DNA of 64,000 nt. Source: G963678255 sp963678255. Its GTDB lineage: Bacteria; Cloacimonadota; Cloacimonadia; Cloacimonadales; WRIO01. This document shows positions 47,202-56,238 of the stretch, piece after piece. Under the pieces are notes generated by a model that worked only from the letters and a program-made list of their open reading frames with translations, ran no database searches and was not told where the DNA came from. The position numbers and the translations under genes are program-made. The stretch covers positions 1,178,001 to 1,242,000 of the forward strand of contig CAXXTW010000002.1 in the NCBI GenBank assembly GCA_963678255.2, written 5' to 3'. Each line of letters opens with the position of its first letter. The stretch's first letter is position 1.

Positions 47202-48059
47202 TTAAATACCAAATAATTTCATTACCAGAAAAATGATTAAACCAAAAGTCGCTCCTAAGTATATAAACCGAATATTTTCACGTCCATGTGACAAATCCTT
47301 GCCAATCAACTTCATAGAAAAATATATTATTGCTGTATCCATGATAAGAATCGGCAATAAATAGATTAAACTAAACCATTTCAAAATAAAGGGAAAAAAA
47401 GTTAGCAATGTTACGATAAAAAATATACAAAAGCTTAATTTCAAAGCTTTTTTCTGCCCAAACTGAATGGCTATTGATTTGGAATTGATGAGTTTATCGC
47501 CTTCCATATCCATCGCATCGGCTGCAATTTCTTCACCCAAATCTACCAAACCAGCAATCAAGGCAAAGAAAAGAACTGTTTTATTCATCAACTGATTGAC
47601 AGAAGCTCCTCCAAACACAAAGGTCATTGCCACAGAAAAGCTAACCATAAGATTTCCAGGTAAACCGCTCTTTTTAAAATAACGATTGTATAAAAAACCA
47701 ATGAGAGTTAACACAATTGAGATGAAAAATAAGGTGATCGAGATCAGATAGCTTAACCATAAACCTGCCAATAATAAAAGAATGGTAAATACTAATGTTT
47801 CTTTAGGTGTGACAAGTCCAGCAGGTATAGGACGTTGAGGAGAGTTTATCTTGTCTGATTCAACATCAAAATAATCATTCAACACCAAGATCGAGGCAGA
47901 AACAAAGAAAACAGAAAAGAAAGCCGATAAAGTTAATGACCAACCTGAAAAACTACCCAAAGCAAATAATTGCCCTAAAATCACGCAGATTCCTGCGGAT
48001 AAAGGAAGCTCAAAGCGAATCAATCTACATAATCCAATTATCTTTTTCATCATTTCCAT
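47202..48059 (-). CDS. UbiA-family prenyltransferase, archaeal ether-lipid type possible
   Basis: An approximately 285-residue integral membrane protein with about eight or nine helices. It carries the two metal-diphosphate motifs of the UbiA family: NDYFDVESDKINSPQRPIP (near residue 62) and DLGEEIAADAMDMEGD (near 175). The conserved GLVTPKETL follows motif one. The pattern resembles digeranylgeranylglyceryl phosphate synthase-like enzymes, but homologues also make quinones or heme O. No partner gene is adjacent. Translation may begin at the third or fourth residue (both Met), because a promoter -10 box overlaps the first ATG. Confidence 0.82.
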   Translation of the reverse strand: MEMMKKIIGLCRLIRFELPLSAGICVILGQLFALGSFSGWSLTLSAFFSVFFVSASILVLNDYFDVESDKINSPQRPIPAGLVTPKETLVFTILLLLAGLWLSYLISITLFFISIVLTLIGFLYNRYFKKSGLPGNLMVSFSVAMTFVFGGASVNQLMNKTVLFFALIAGLVDLGEEIAADAMDMEGDKLINSKSIAIQFGQKKALKLSFCIFFIVTLLTFFPFILKWFSLIYLLPILIMDTAIIYFSMKLIGKDLSHGRENIRFIYLGATFGLIIFLVMKLFGI

Positions 48060-48087
48060 ATAGCATAAAATAACACAGAGCTGTCAA
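48059..48087 (-). promoter_or_regulatory. Promoter overlapping the start of the UbiA-family gene
   Basis: On the minus strand TTGACA (48082-48087) is followed after 17 bases by GCTATA (48059-48064), within TATGCTATAT. The predicted transcript start would fall at about 48052, at the third or fourth codon of the longest frame. A leaderless or nearly leaderless mRNA is therefore possible. Confidence 0.4.
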
Positions 48088-48216
48088 GTAATTTCTTATG
48101 AAGAAAATAATTATATTTTTATATTGACAAGCCCATAAAAATTCTTTTTACTTTAAAATGATTATACAAAAAAAAAGAAAAATGTGAGGATATATGTGGC
48201 AGTTAAGTAACGCAAG

Positions 48217-48236
48217 TATATATATATATATATATA
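48217..48236. repeat. TA dinucleotide tract
   Basis: Ten uninterrupted TA units lie in the 338-base gap before the 48.4 kb gene. The same gap has a TTGACA at 48124 with AT-rich downstream sequence that may be a promoter, but the -10 box is unclear. A slippage-prone tract here could vary between cells. Confidence 0.6.
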
Positions 48237-48397
48237 CACCATCGCTATAAATCTGCATCAATACCTCTCCCCCTTGACTCCTTTAAAAATTCATTCAGAA
48301 AAAAAGTAAACATACATATTCCCTCAGATAAAAATAATTATCATTAGCTAAAGTATTTTTTGTTTTTTAATTCAAAAATAATTTATAGGAGAAAAAA

Positions 48398-51181
48398 ATG
48401 AAAAATATTATAAACAAACCTTTTATAATTGTTGCATTTCTATTAGTTTGTGTAGCTTCTTTGTATGCTCAATCTGGTGCTGTGCTTTATGTAAATCATC
48501 CAACAATTACTGAAAACAATTTTGCAACTGTTCATGAGGCAGTAACTTCTGAGATTGCACAAAATACATCTGGATTAAAAACTATTAAGATATTTCCCGA
48601 TTTTATTGACGGGATTCCTCAGCCAACTAAGTTTAGTGATTCTGTTACTATCAACTGTAGTGGAGTAACTGGACATATCGATAAATGGACAATAACAGGA
48701 GAAGTACCAGAGGGATATGATCCAAAAGATTACATAATTTTCGATAATGGTGATTTAGCAGAATTTTATATTGGAGTACCAGTATTCTATGTTACTGTTG
48801 GAGGTACCTCTCCTGGTAATCGTAATGTGGTCACTATCTGCAATATGACAATACAAAGAACGCTAACAGGTTCAGAATTTCCAGCTCAATATTCAGATGC
48901 GCCTGGAATCAGTGTTGATGATCGTGATGTCTATATTCAAAATGTCCGATTTGGGAGTAGATCAAACAATAGCAATTATGCTTATGCTGTTCAATGTATT
49001 GAAAGACCAGGTAAGAGCGCACATAAATTCTATTTCCAAGATTGTATATTTGAGGAAGCCTGTGATATTGGCAAAAGTGCTATTGATAGCAAAGTGATAC
49101 GAGGACCTAATGGAGAGGATAGTGTTTACAATTTATTTGTCTTTGACAGTTACTTTAAAAATAATGGTAATTCAATTGTAGCGAAAGATTTAGAAATTTT
49201 TTGGATTACAAATAATCAATTTCTCAATACAATTCCCGAACTTGCCTCAACCTCAGTTGCTGTTGAAACAGAAGGTCACAGCTCATCTCTTAATAACAAT
49301 GAATTTAAAGGTAATACTATAAAAAACCATAAAGAAGGTTTAAAAACATCAAGTATTTTAATAACTGAAATTATGAATAATTACTTTTATGATAATACCA
49401 TATCAGTAAATTGTTCAGGTGGTGGCAGTGATGTTTGTAATAATCTTATATTGGTAAATAATGTCAATAATCCGCAATCCAATGCCATTGGCATTCAAAA
49501 CAATAGCTATTTACTTCTTTCAAAAAATACGATTATCAATACATCTCAAAATCAAGGAGATCATTATGCTGTGGACAATCAAAGAACAATGCCCCCTGAT
49601 TTCAATCACAGCAATATCTTTTGGAATTTTGAATCATGTATAAATCCAGTTAGTCAGTTTAAATATTCGTGTTATAATGGTAACCATATGATTGAGGAGC
49701 CTACAAATCTTTATGATTCAGAGGAAACAACAACCGATGATTTTAATAACCCTTGGTATATGGAAACCATTCCTGAAAATTATATGCTGACACAAAACTC
49801 TATTTGTATTGACAAGGGCAGTATAGATCCAAATCATAACTCAATAGATTACACTCTTGACCCTGACGATAGAGAACCAGATGGTACCCGCTATGATATC
49901 GGGTATAAATTTTTCGATCAGAATTATTTTGATCAACATTATTTCCTGCACGGTGGTTGGAACTGGGTTTGCTTTCCAAAATTAGAATTAATTGATATTG
50001 AAAATTCAGTGTGTGAACCACCCTACAATGTCTTTTCCCCTTTGTTTAATAATTACTTCAAAGAAGCTAAGACAGAAAGAAATCGTGATCCGCTTCTCTT
50101 TACTTGGAATGGAGAAGTATATGTTGATCATATTGAAGAAATGAAACGTTATGACACCTATAAAATTCTTATAGAGGCGAATAATGATTATCAGTTTGAA
50201 TATGTAAAGAGATATGGAGAAAGAATTGCAAATGATTATGCAGTAGATCTGGTAAGTGGTCAAGATAATTGGATAGGGTATTATCCTGCAAACTCAAGTA
50301 CAATAGAAAAAGCTTTTGGTACTTATTTGTCAGAAATTCAATCTATTAAAGCAGAAAATTGGACTTGGGTCAATATGACAAATGAACAAAAAGGATGGGA
50401 TGAGCCTATTCCTGTACCAAGTATGAAAAACCGAAAACTTTTGCCAAGACAAGGACTGATCATAAGAGTTAAGCAAAATATTAATAACTTTGTTTGGCAA
50501 GATATTCCCGTTAATGAAACTCCTACTCAACCAGTTGTTAGAGCTGAATTCTTTATGTATAATGACAAAGAAAAATATGAAGTAATTGATGTGATGAGTG
50601 TGGAAAATCCTGTTGGTTTGAAAGAGATCGGTGTTTTTGAGGGGGATACGTGTATTGGAGCTGTTAAAGCAGAGGAATTACCAGTACAGTTATTAGCTTA
50701 TACCTCAGCAGTGAATGGCGCAAAAGATAATACTGCTTTGAGTTTTCAGTTACATTACGATAGTAAATCAAATAACAACTCTGCCTCTTATCAACTTTGG
50801 GATGCTCATACCACAAAATATCAGGCTGAATTGCTCTATGGAGGTAAAAACTTCTATTCCAGAGTTAAACTTGGAAAAGGTGACAATTTTGTCAATCCAG
50901 CTCAATATGCGACATTAAATGCTTGTTATCCCAACCCTTTTAATCCTTCCACCACCATCTCTTGGGATATGCCTACGCCAGGCCAAGTAGAAATCTCTGT
51001 TTATAACCTCAAAGGTCAGAAAGTTCAGACCTTAACAAATCAACAATATTCAAAAGGAAAGTACCAGATTGTTTGGAATGGGAAAAATTCTCTCCAACAA
51101 TCTGTATCTTCTGGAATTTATTTTATTAGACTTAAGCAAAACGAAAAAAATCAAACGAGAAAAGTCATTTTAGTAAAGTAA
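48398..51181 (+). CDS. Large beta-helix surface protein with C-terminal sorting domain
   Basis: A 927-residue exported protein (signal peptide ending SLYAQS) after ATAGGAGAAAA. Residues about 30-480 are Asn-rich parallel beta-helix rungs (VVTICNMTIQRTL, NNYFYDNTISVNC, KNTIINTSQN). CIDKGSIDPN and DPDDREPDGTRYDIGY close the helix. Then comes a second module starting HGGWNWVCFPKLEL, a phrase common in secreted FCB proteins, and a beta-rich domain before the tail. The final 84 residues (from 844, YPNPFNPSTTI) are the sorting domain and are identical to those of the next two genes although the passengers differ. Ligand and function are unknown. Confidence 0.88.
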   Translation: MKNIINKPFIIVAFLLVCVASLYAQSGAVLYVNHPTITENNFATVHEAVTSEIAQNTSGLKTIKIFPDFIDGIPQPTKFSDSVTINCSGVTGHIDKWTITGEVPEGYDPKDYIIFDNGDLAEFYIGVPVFYVTVGGTSPGNRNVVTICNMTIQRTLTGSEFPAQYSDAPGISVDDRDVYIQNVRFGSRSNNSNYAYAVQCIERPGKSAHKFYFQDCIFEEACDIGKSAIDSKVIRGPNGEDSVYNLFVFDSYFKNNGNSIVAKDLEIFWITNNQFLNTIPELASTSVAVETEGHSSSLNNNEFKGNTIKNHKEGLKTSSILITEIMNNYFYDNTISVNCSGGGSDVCNNLILVNNVNNPQSNAIGIQNNSYLLLSKNTIINTSQNQGDHYAVDNQRTMPPDFNHSNIFWNFESCINPVSQFKYSCYNGNHMIEEPTNLYDSEETTTDDFNNPWYMETIPENYMLTQNSICIDKGSIDPNHNSIDYTLDPDDREPDGTRYDIGYKFFDQNYFDQHYFLHGGWNWVCFPKLELIDIENSVCEPPYNVFSPLFNNYFKEAKTERNRDPLLFTWNGEVYVDHIEEMKRYDTYKILIEANNDYQFEYVKRYGERIANDYAVDLVSGQDNWIGYYPANSSTIEKAFGTYLSEIQSIKAENWTWVNMTNEQKGWDEPIPVPSMKNRKLLPRQGLIIRVKQNINNFVWQDIPVNETPTQPVVRAEFFMYNDKEKYEVIDVMSVENPVGLKEIGVFEGDTCIGAVKAEELPVQLLAYTSAVNGAKDNTALSFQLHYDSKSNNNSASYQLWDAHTTKYQAELLYGGKNFYSRVKLGKGDNFVNPAQYATLNACYPNPFNPSTTISWDMPTPGQVEISVYNLKGQKVQTLTNQQYSKGKYQIVWNGKNSLQQSVSSGIYFIRLKQNEKNQTRKVILVK

Positions 51182-51300
51182 GTTTTGATAGGGGTGATTC
51201 GTGGATCACCCAAAAAGAAGCGTTCAACACTAGGGCGATTCGTGAATCGCCCCTACATACCAATCGAGAAGAAAAATGCTAAAAACATTTTAGTAAAATA
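51182..51300 (+). repeat. Hairpin repeat unit, copy 1, downstream of the 48.4 kb gene
   Basis: The unit starts at the stop codon region and contains a weaker hairpin GGGTGATtcgtggATCACCC, a spacer with GAAGCGTTCAACACTA, and the perfect hairpin GGGCGATTCGTGAATCGCCC at 51233-51252. CTACATACCAATCGAGAAG and an ATTTTAGTAAAATAG tail follow. The tail resembles the end of the coding gene. One unit is present here, three after the next gene and two after the last. Confidence 0.85.
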
Positions 51301-51305
51301 GTTTC

Positions 51306-51342
51306 TTGACATGAAAAAGGGGCTGAGGTTACAATCAGCCCC
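51306..51342 (+). promoter_or_regulatory. Promoter with -10 box inside an inverted-repeat loop (copy 1)
   Basis: TTGACA (51306-51311), an 18-base spacer and TACAAT (51330-51335) make a strong promoter. The perfect inverted repeat GGGGCTGA/TCAGCCCC (51319-51326 and 51335-51342) brackets the -10 box, which lies almost wholly in its eight-base loop. An operator for a dimeric repressor or a terminator-like hairpin are both possible. AAGGAG and the start codon follow within 20 bases. Confidence 0.6.
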
Positions 51343-51360
51343 AATTTAAGGAGTAAGAAA

Positions 51361-53559
51361 ATGAAAATAATATATCTATTCTGTTTAATATTTTGTATCA
51401 ACCCAATCTTTGGCTTAATCTTAGAAGTCAATCCCAATCATCCCACTAGTTTTCAAAGCATTTCTGAGGCAATCGTATCAGCTGTTTTTCATGATACTCT
51501 CTTAATATACCCTGGTACCTATCAAGAGAATATCAATCTTTCAGCAAAAGACCTTTATCTGAGCAGTTTATATCTATTTAATCCTGATACCAGTTATATC
51601 CATAACACCATCATTGATGGTGGTAATCTCGATCCTTGTGTCAAGATAATCCTTGGAGAAACCGCTACTCTAAATGGGCTGACACTTACCAGAGGGAAAG
51701 GTACATTTCAAAATCCAGGCGGAGGAATATACATTAAAAACTCTTATGTCACCTTATCAAATTGTATTATGAAAAATAATTACAGTTACAATGGGGGTGG
51801 CATTGGCGCAAAGAACTCAACCTTATATCTAGTAAACAATGAGATATTTAACAATCAGGCAATTCGTGGAGGAGGTTTAACTGCAAACAATTGCACGGTT
51901 TATTTCTCTCAGTCTGAAAAGAACTCAATCTATAACAATCATGCCAGCTCAGTATCAGACATTCATTTGTTTAATAATATGCAAATCCAACCCTTAATAG
52001 AGTTAAAGAAATTTACTATTGATAATCCAGATCAATACTTTATTCATCCCGTAGATTCCCTACACATAACAGCTGAGGAGTATACAGAACAGGCTGTGTT
52101 TAATGATATGTATGTGAGCGCAGAGGGGGATGATCAAAATGATGGACTTAGCCCTGAGACCCCTCTTCGATCTCTGCATCTTGCCCTAAGACGCATCAAA
52201 GCGCCAGACAATGAAACAAAAACCTTACATATTAAAAATGGAATTTATACAGCCAATACCCAGCTCTTTCCTCTTCAAGTCAAACATAATATTATTATAG
52301 AGGGCGAATCACGGGACAGCACGATCTTTGATGGATTAAATAAGAGACCCTTTTTTATTGGCTATCAACAAACAGAATTAAACTTTACCCTGAGAAATAT
52401 CTGGTTTAAACGAGCATTTGAGCATAATTATCACGATGCTCTTTATTTTAGATACATGACAGGACAATTTGATAATATTCGGGTATCAGACTGTAATCAG
52501 GAGTCCATGAATCCAATTTTTTTATATTATGGTTCCTATAAATTCAATCAGGTTATTGTAGAAAACAATCGAGGTGGGAAAAGCATCTCAGGAGCATGGC
52601 TAGATAATTTTGAGCTAAAAAACTCGGTTATCAGAAATAATCGAAATTATAATGCGGATGAATGGATGGGAGAAGGTGGCGGGATACAAATCCTTGGATT
52701 TTGGACTCATCATAATAAAAGGACAAAGGTACTGATTGATAATGTACTCTTTGAGAATAATAGAAATATCTTTACAGGAATAGATGGTGGTGTTTCTGCA
52801 TTATCATTGAATAATGCTCTGGATGCAACTGTCATCAATTGTACTTTTAAAGGAAATATTTCAAGTAACGGTGTAACAGTCTCTTTATCAGGTTCAGATG
52901 GTGATGGAAACTTGAGCATTAAAAATTCAATATTTTATGATAATGTTCCAAACAATAGAAATATTAGTGCTTGGGCTGACACGATCGAAGTGTCTCATTG
53001 TTTACTGCAAAATGGAACAAATAGTCTTGTCCCTGTCGATGACGGACGATTTATCTTAGGAGAAGGTAATCTGGATGCTGATCCTTTGTTTATCCAGACA
53101 GGCTCTTATCCTTATAGGTTGCACCCTGAATCTCCCTGTATCGATGCAGGAACTCAGGATATCCCTGGTTATGAATTCCCTCTTTATGATCAATCTGGTC
53201 AACCCAGAGTCTATGGTGTGGGCGTGGATATGGGTGCCTTTGAATGGAATCCATTTATCTCCAATACAGATCAAACAGAGATTCCTTCCTCAAATCTAAG
53301 GTGTTATCCTAATCCTTTCAATCCTTCCACCACCATCTCTTGGGATATGCCTACGCCAGGTCAAGTAGAAATCTCTGTTTATAACCTCAAAGGCCAGAAA
53401 GTTCAGACCTTAACAAATCAACAATATTCAAAAGGAAAGTACCAGATTGTTTGGAATGGGAAAAATTCTCTCCAACAATCTGTATCTTCTGGAATTTATT
53501 TTATTAGACTTAAGCAAAATGAAAAAAATCAAACCAGAAAAGTCATTTTAGTAAAGTAA
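51361..53559 (+). CDS. Beta-helix surface protein with sorting domain, duplicate A
   Basis: A 732-residue exported protein (signal peptide MKIIYLFCLIFCINPIFG). The first helix segment begins TSFQSISEAIVSAVFHDTLL and YPGTYQENI. A second begins MYVSAEGDDQNDGLSPETPL, a DUF1565-like repeat opening. The helix closes with DADPLFIQTGSYPYRLHP, CIDAGTQDIPG and GVGVDMGAFEWNP. The sorting domain runs from residue 649 to the end. It differs from duplicate B mainly near residues 185-205 (GGGLTANNCTVYFSQ) and 355-390 (RAFEHNYHDALYFRYMTG). It starts after TTTAAGGAGTAAG. Confidence 0.92.
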   Translation: MKIIYLFCLIFCINPIFGLILEVNPNHPTSFQSISEAIVSAVFHDTLLIYPGTYQENINLSAKDLYLSSLYLFNPDTSYIHNTIIDGGNLDPCVKIILGETATLNGLTLTRGKGTFQNPGGGIYIKNSYVTLSNCIMKNNYSYNGGGIGAKNSTLYLVNNEIFNNQAIRGGGLTANNCTVYFSQSEKNSIYNNHASSVSDIHLFNNMQIQPLIELKKFTIDNPDQYFIHPVDSLHITAEEYTEQAVFNDMYVSAEGDDQNDGLSPETPLRSLHLALRRIKAPDNETKTLHIKNGIYTANTQLFPLQVKHNIIIEGESRDSTIFDGLNKRPFFIGYQQTELNFTLRNIWFKRAFEHNYHDALYFRYMTGQFDNIRVSDCNQESMNPIFLYYGSYKFNQVIVENNRGGKSISGAWLDNFELKNSVIRNNRNYNADEWMGEGGGIQILGFWTHHNKRTKVLIDNVLFENNRNIFTGIDGGVSALSLNNALDATVINCTFKGNISSNGVTVSLSGSDGDGNLSIKNSIFYDNVPNNRNISAWADTIEVSHCLLQNGTNSLVPVDDGRFILGEGNLDADPLFIQTGSYPYRLHPESPCIDAGTQDIPGYEFPLYDQSGQPRVYGVGVDMGAFEWNPFISNTDQTEIPSSNLRCYPNPFNPSTTISWDMPTPGQVEISVYNLKGQKVQTLTNQQYSKGKYQIVWNGKNSLQQSVSSGIYFIRLKQNEKNQTRKVILVK

Positions 53560-53965
53560 GTTTTGATAGGGATGATTCGTAGATCACTCGAAAAAGAAGC
53601 GTTCAATATTAGGGCGATTCGTGAATCGCCCCTACATACCAATCGAGAAGAAAAATGCTGATACCAAAGAATACAGTAAAACCAGAAAAACATTTTAGTA
53701 AAGTAAGTTTGATAGGGATAATTCGTGGATCACTTGAAAAAGAAGCGTTCAACACTAGGGCGATTCGTGAATCGCCCCTACATACCAATCGAGAAGAAAA
53801 AATGCTGAGACCAAAGAATACAGTAAAATCAGAAAAACATTTTAGTAAAGTAAGTTTGATAGGGATGATTCGTGGATCACTCGAAAAAGAAGCGTTCAAC
53901 ACTAGGGCGATTCGTGAATCGCCCCTACATACCAATCGAGAAGAAAAATGCTAAAAGACATTTTA
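53560..53965 (+). repeat. Three tandem hairpin units (146-147 bp period)
   Basis: Identical hairpins GGGCGATTCGTGAATCGCCC occur at 53612-53631, 53758-53777 and 53905-53924. Each unit also contains a stretch CATTTTAGTAAAGTAAG that copies the last codons and stop of the preceding gene (VILVK, stop). The tandem array therefore grew by duplicating the gene's 3' end together with the hairpin. Open frames read through the units on both strands but have no independent support. Confidence 0.88.
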
Positions 53966-53978
53966 GTAAAATAGTTTC

Positions 53979-54015
53979 TTGACATGAAAAAGGGGCTGAG
54001 GTTACAATCAGCCCC
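53979..54015 (+). promoter_or_regulatory. Promoter with -10 box inside an inverted-repeat loop (copy 2)
   Basis: This is an exact counterpart of 51306-51342, shifted by 2,673 bases: TTGACA at 53979, TACAAT at 54003 and the GGGGCTGA/TCAGCCCC inverted repeat around it. Both duplicated genes thus keep their own promoter. Confidence 0.6.
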
Positions 54016-54033
54016 AATTTAAGGAGTAAGAAA

Positions 54034-56238
54034 ATGAAAATAATATATCTATTCTGTTTAATATTTTGTATCAACCCAATCTTTGGCTTAATCTTAGAAG
54101 TCAATCCCAATCATCCCACTAGTTTTCAAAGCATTTCTGAGGCAATCGTATCAGCTGTTTTTCATGATACTCTCTTAATATACCCTGGTACCTATCAAGA
54201 GAATATCAATCTTTCAGCAAAAGACCTTTATCTGAGCAGTTTATATCTATTTAATCCTGATACCAGTTATATCCATAACACTATCATTGATGGTGGTAAT
54301 CTCGATCCTTGTGTCAAGATAATCCTCGGAGAAACCGCTACTCTAAATGGGCTGACACTTACCCGAGGGAAGGGGACTTTTCAAAACCCAGGCGGAGGGA
54401 TATACATTAAAAACTCTTATGTCACCTTATCAAATTGCATTTTGAAAAATAATTATAGTTATCATGGGGGTGGTATAGGCGCAAAGAACTCAACCCTATA
54501 TCTAGTAAACAACGAGATTTTTAACAATCAAGCAATTCGTGGAGGTGGTATCATTGCAATTACTAGTATGGTTTATTTCTCTCAGTCTGAAAAGAATTCA
54601 ATCTATAACAATCATGCCAGTTCAGTATCTGATCTCATGTTGTACAACAATTTGCAAATCCAACCCTTAATAGAGTTAAAGAAATTTACTATTGATAATC
54701 CAGATCAATACTTTATTCATCCCGTAGATTCCCTACACATAACAGCTGAGGAGTATGCAGAACAGGCTGTGTTTAATGATATGTATGTGAGCGCAGAGGG
54801 GGATGATCAAAATGATGGACTTAGCCCTGAGACTCCTCTTCGATCTCTGCATCTTGCCCTAAGACGCATCAAAGCGCCAGACAATGAAACAAAAACCTTA
54901 CATATTAAAAATGGACTTTATACAGCCAATACCCAGCTCTTTCCTCTTCAAGTCAAACATAATATTATTATAGAGGGCGAATCACGGGACAGCACGATCT
55001 TTGATGGATTAAATAAGAGACCCTTTTTTATTGGCTATCAACAAACAGAATTAAGCTTTACCCTGAGAAATATCTGGTTTAAACAAGCATTTGAACAAAG
55101 TTATAGTTATCGGATGGCACTATTTTTTAGTAGTATGACTGGACAATTTGATAATATTCGGGTATCAGACAGTAATCAGGATTCTATGTATCCCATTGAT
55201 TTATATTATGGTTCCTATAAATTCAACCAAGTTATTGTAGAAAACAATCGAGGTGGGAAAAGCATCACAGGAGCATGGCTAGATAATTTTGAACTAAAAA
55301 ACTCGGTTATCAGAAATAATCGAAATTATAATGCGGATGAATGGATGGGAGAAGGTGGCGGGATACAAATCCTTGGATTTTGGACTCATCATAATAAAAG
55401 GACAAAGGTACTGATTGATAATGTACTCTTTGAGAATAATAGAAATATCTTTACAGGAATAGATGGCGGTGTTTCTGCATTATCATTGAATAATGCTCTG
55501 GATGCAACTGTCATCAATTGTACTTTTAAAGGAAATATTTCAAGTAACGGTGTAACAGTCTCTTTATCAGGTTCAGATGGTGATGGAAACTTGAGCATTA
55601 AAAATTCAATATTTTATGATAATGTTCCAAACAATAGAAATATTAGTGCTTGGGCTGACACGATCGAAGTGTCTCATTGTTTACTGCAAAATGGAACAAA
55701 TAGTCTTGTCCCTGTCGATGACGGACGATTTATCTTAGGAGAAGGTAACCTGGATGCTGATCCTTTGTTTATCCAGACAGGCTCTTATCCTTATAGGTTG
55801 CACCCTGAATCTCCCTGTATCGATGCAGGAACTCAGGATATCCCTGGTTATGAATTCCCTCTTTATGATCAAACTGGTCAACCCAGAGTCTATGGTGTGG
55901 GCGTGGATATGGGCGCCTTTGAATGGAATCCATTTATCTCCAATACAGATCAAACAGAGATTCCTTCCTCAAATCTAAGGTGTTATCCTAATCCTTTCAA
56001 TCCTTCCACCACCATCTCTTGGGATATGCCTACGCCAGGTCAAGTAGAAATCTCTGTTTATAACCTCAAAGGCCAGAAAGTTCAGACCTTAACAAATCAA
56101 CAATATTCAAAAGGAAAGTACCAGATTGTTTGGAATGGGAAAAATTCTCTCCAACAATCTGTATCTTCTGGAATTTATTTTATTAGACTTAAGCAAAATG
56201 AAAAAAATCAAACCAGAAAAGTCATATTAGTAAAGTAA
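54034..56238 (+). CDS. Beta-helix surface protein with sorting domain, duplicate B
   Basis: A 734-residue near-copy of the protein encoded at 51361-53559, with the same signal peptide, helix, closing motifs and sorting domain (from residue 651). The variable segments here read GGGIIAITSMVYFSQ and QAFEQSYSYRMALFFSSMTG, with two extra residues. Substitutions cluster in these islands while long stretches on either side are unchanged. The C-terminal 84 residues are identical in duplicates A and B and in the 48.4 kb protein. Function is unknown. Confidence 0.92.
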   Translation: MKIIYLFCLIFCINPIFGLILEVNPNHPTSFQSISEAIVSAVFHDTLLIYPGTYQENINLSAKDLYLSSLYLFNPDTSYIHNTIIDGGNLDPCVKIILGETATLNGLTLTRGKGTFQNPGGGIYIKNSYVTLSNCILKNNYSYHGGGIGAKNSTLYLVNNEIFNNQAIRGGGIIAITSMVYFSQSEKNSIYNNHASSVSDLMLYNNLQIQPLIELKKFTIDNPDQYFIHPVDSLHITAEEYAEQAVFNDMYVSAEGDDQNDGLSPETPLRSLHLALRRIKAPDNETKTLHIKNGLYTANTQLFPLQVKHNIIIEGESRDSTIFDGLNKRPFFIGYQQTELSFTLRNIWFKQAFEQSYSYRMALFFSSMTGQFDNIRVSDSNQDSMYPIDLYYGSYKFNQVIVENNRGGKSITGAWLDNFELKNSVIRNNRNYNADEWMGEGGGIQILGFWTHHNKRTKVLIDNVLFENNRNIFTGIDGGVSALSLNNALDATVINCTFKGNISSNGVTVSLSGSDGDGNLSIKNSIFYDNVPNNRNISAWADTIEVSHCLLQNGTNSLVPVDDGRFILGEGNLDADPLFIQTGSYPYRLHPESPCIDAGTQDIPGYEFPLYDQTGQPRVYGVGVDMGAFEWNPFISNTDQTEIPSSNLRCYPNPFNPSTTISWDMPTPGQVEISVYNLKGQKVQTLTNQQYSKGKYQIVWNGKNSLQQSVSSGIYFIRLKQNEKNQTRKVILVK

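Noticed and set aside
48194..48250. Eighteen-codon frame including the TA tract after GTGAGGATAT
   Set aside because: It is too short, and the peptide is mostly translated TA repeat.
53609..53954. Open frames on both strands through the hairpin array with an internal protein repeat
   Set aside because: The repeated peptide is just the 146-bp DNA repeat read in frame. There is no ribosome-binding site and the pattern follows the DNA unit.
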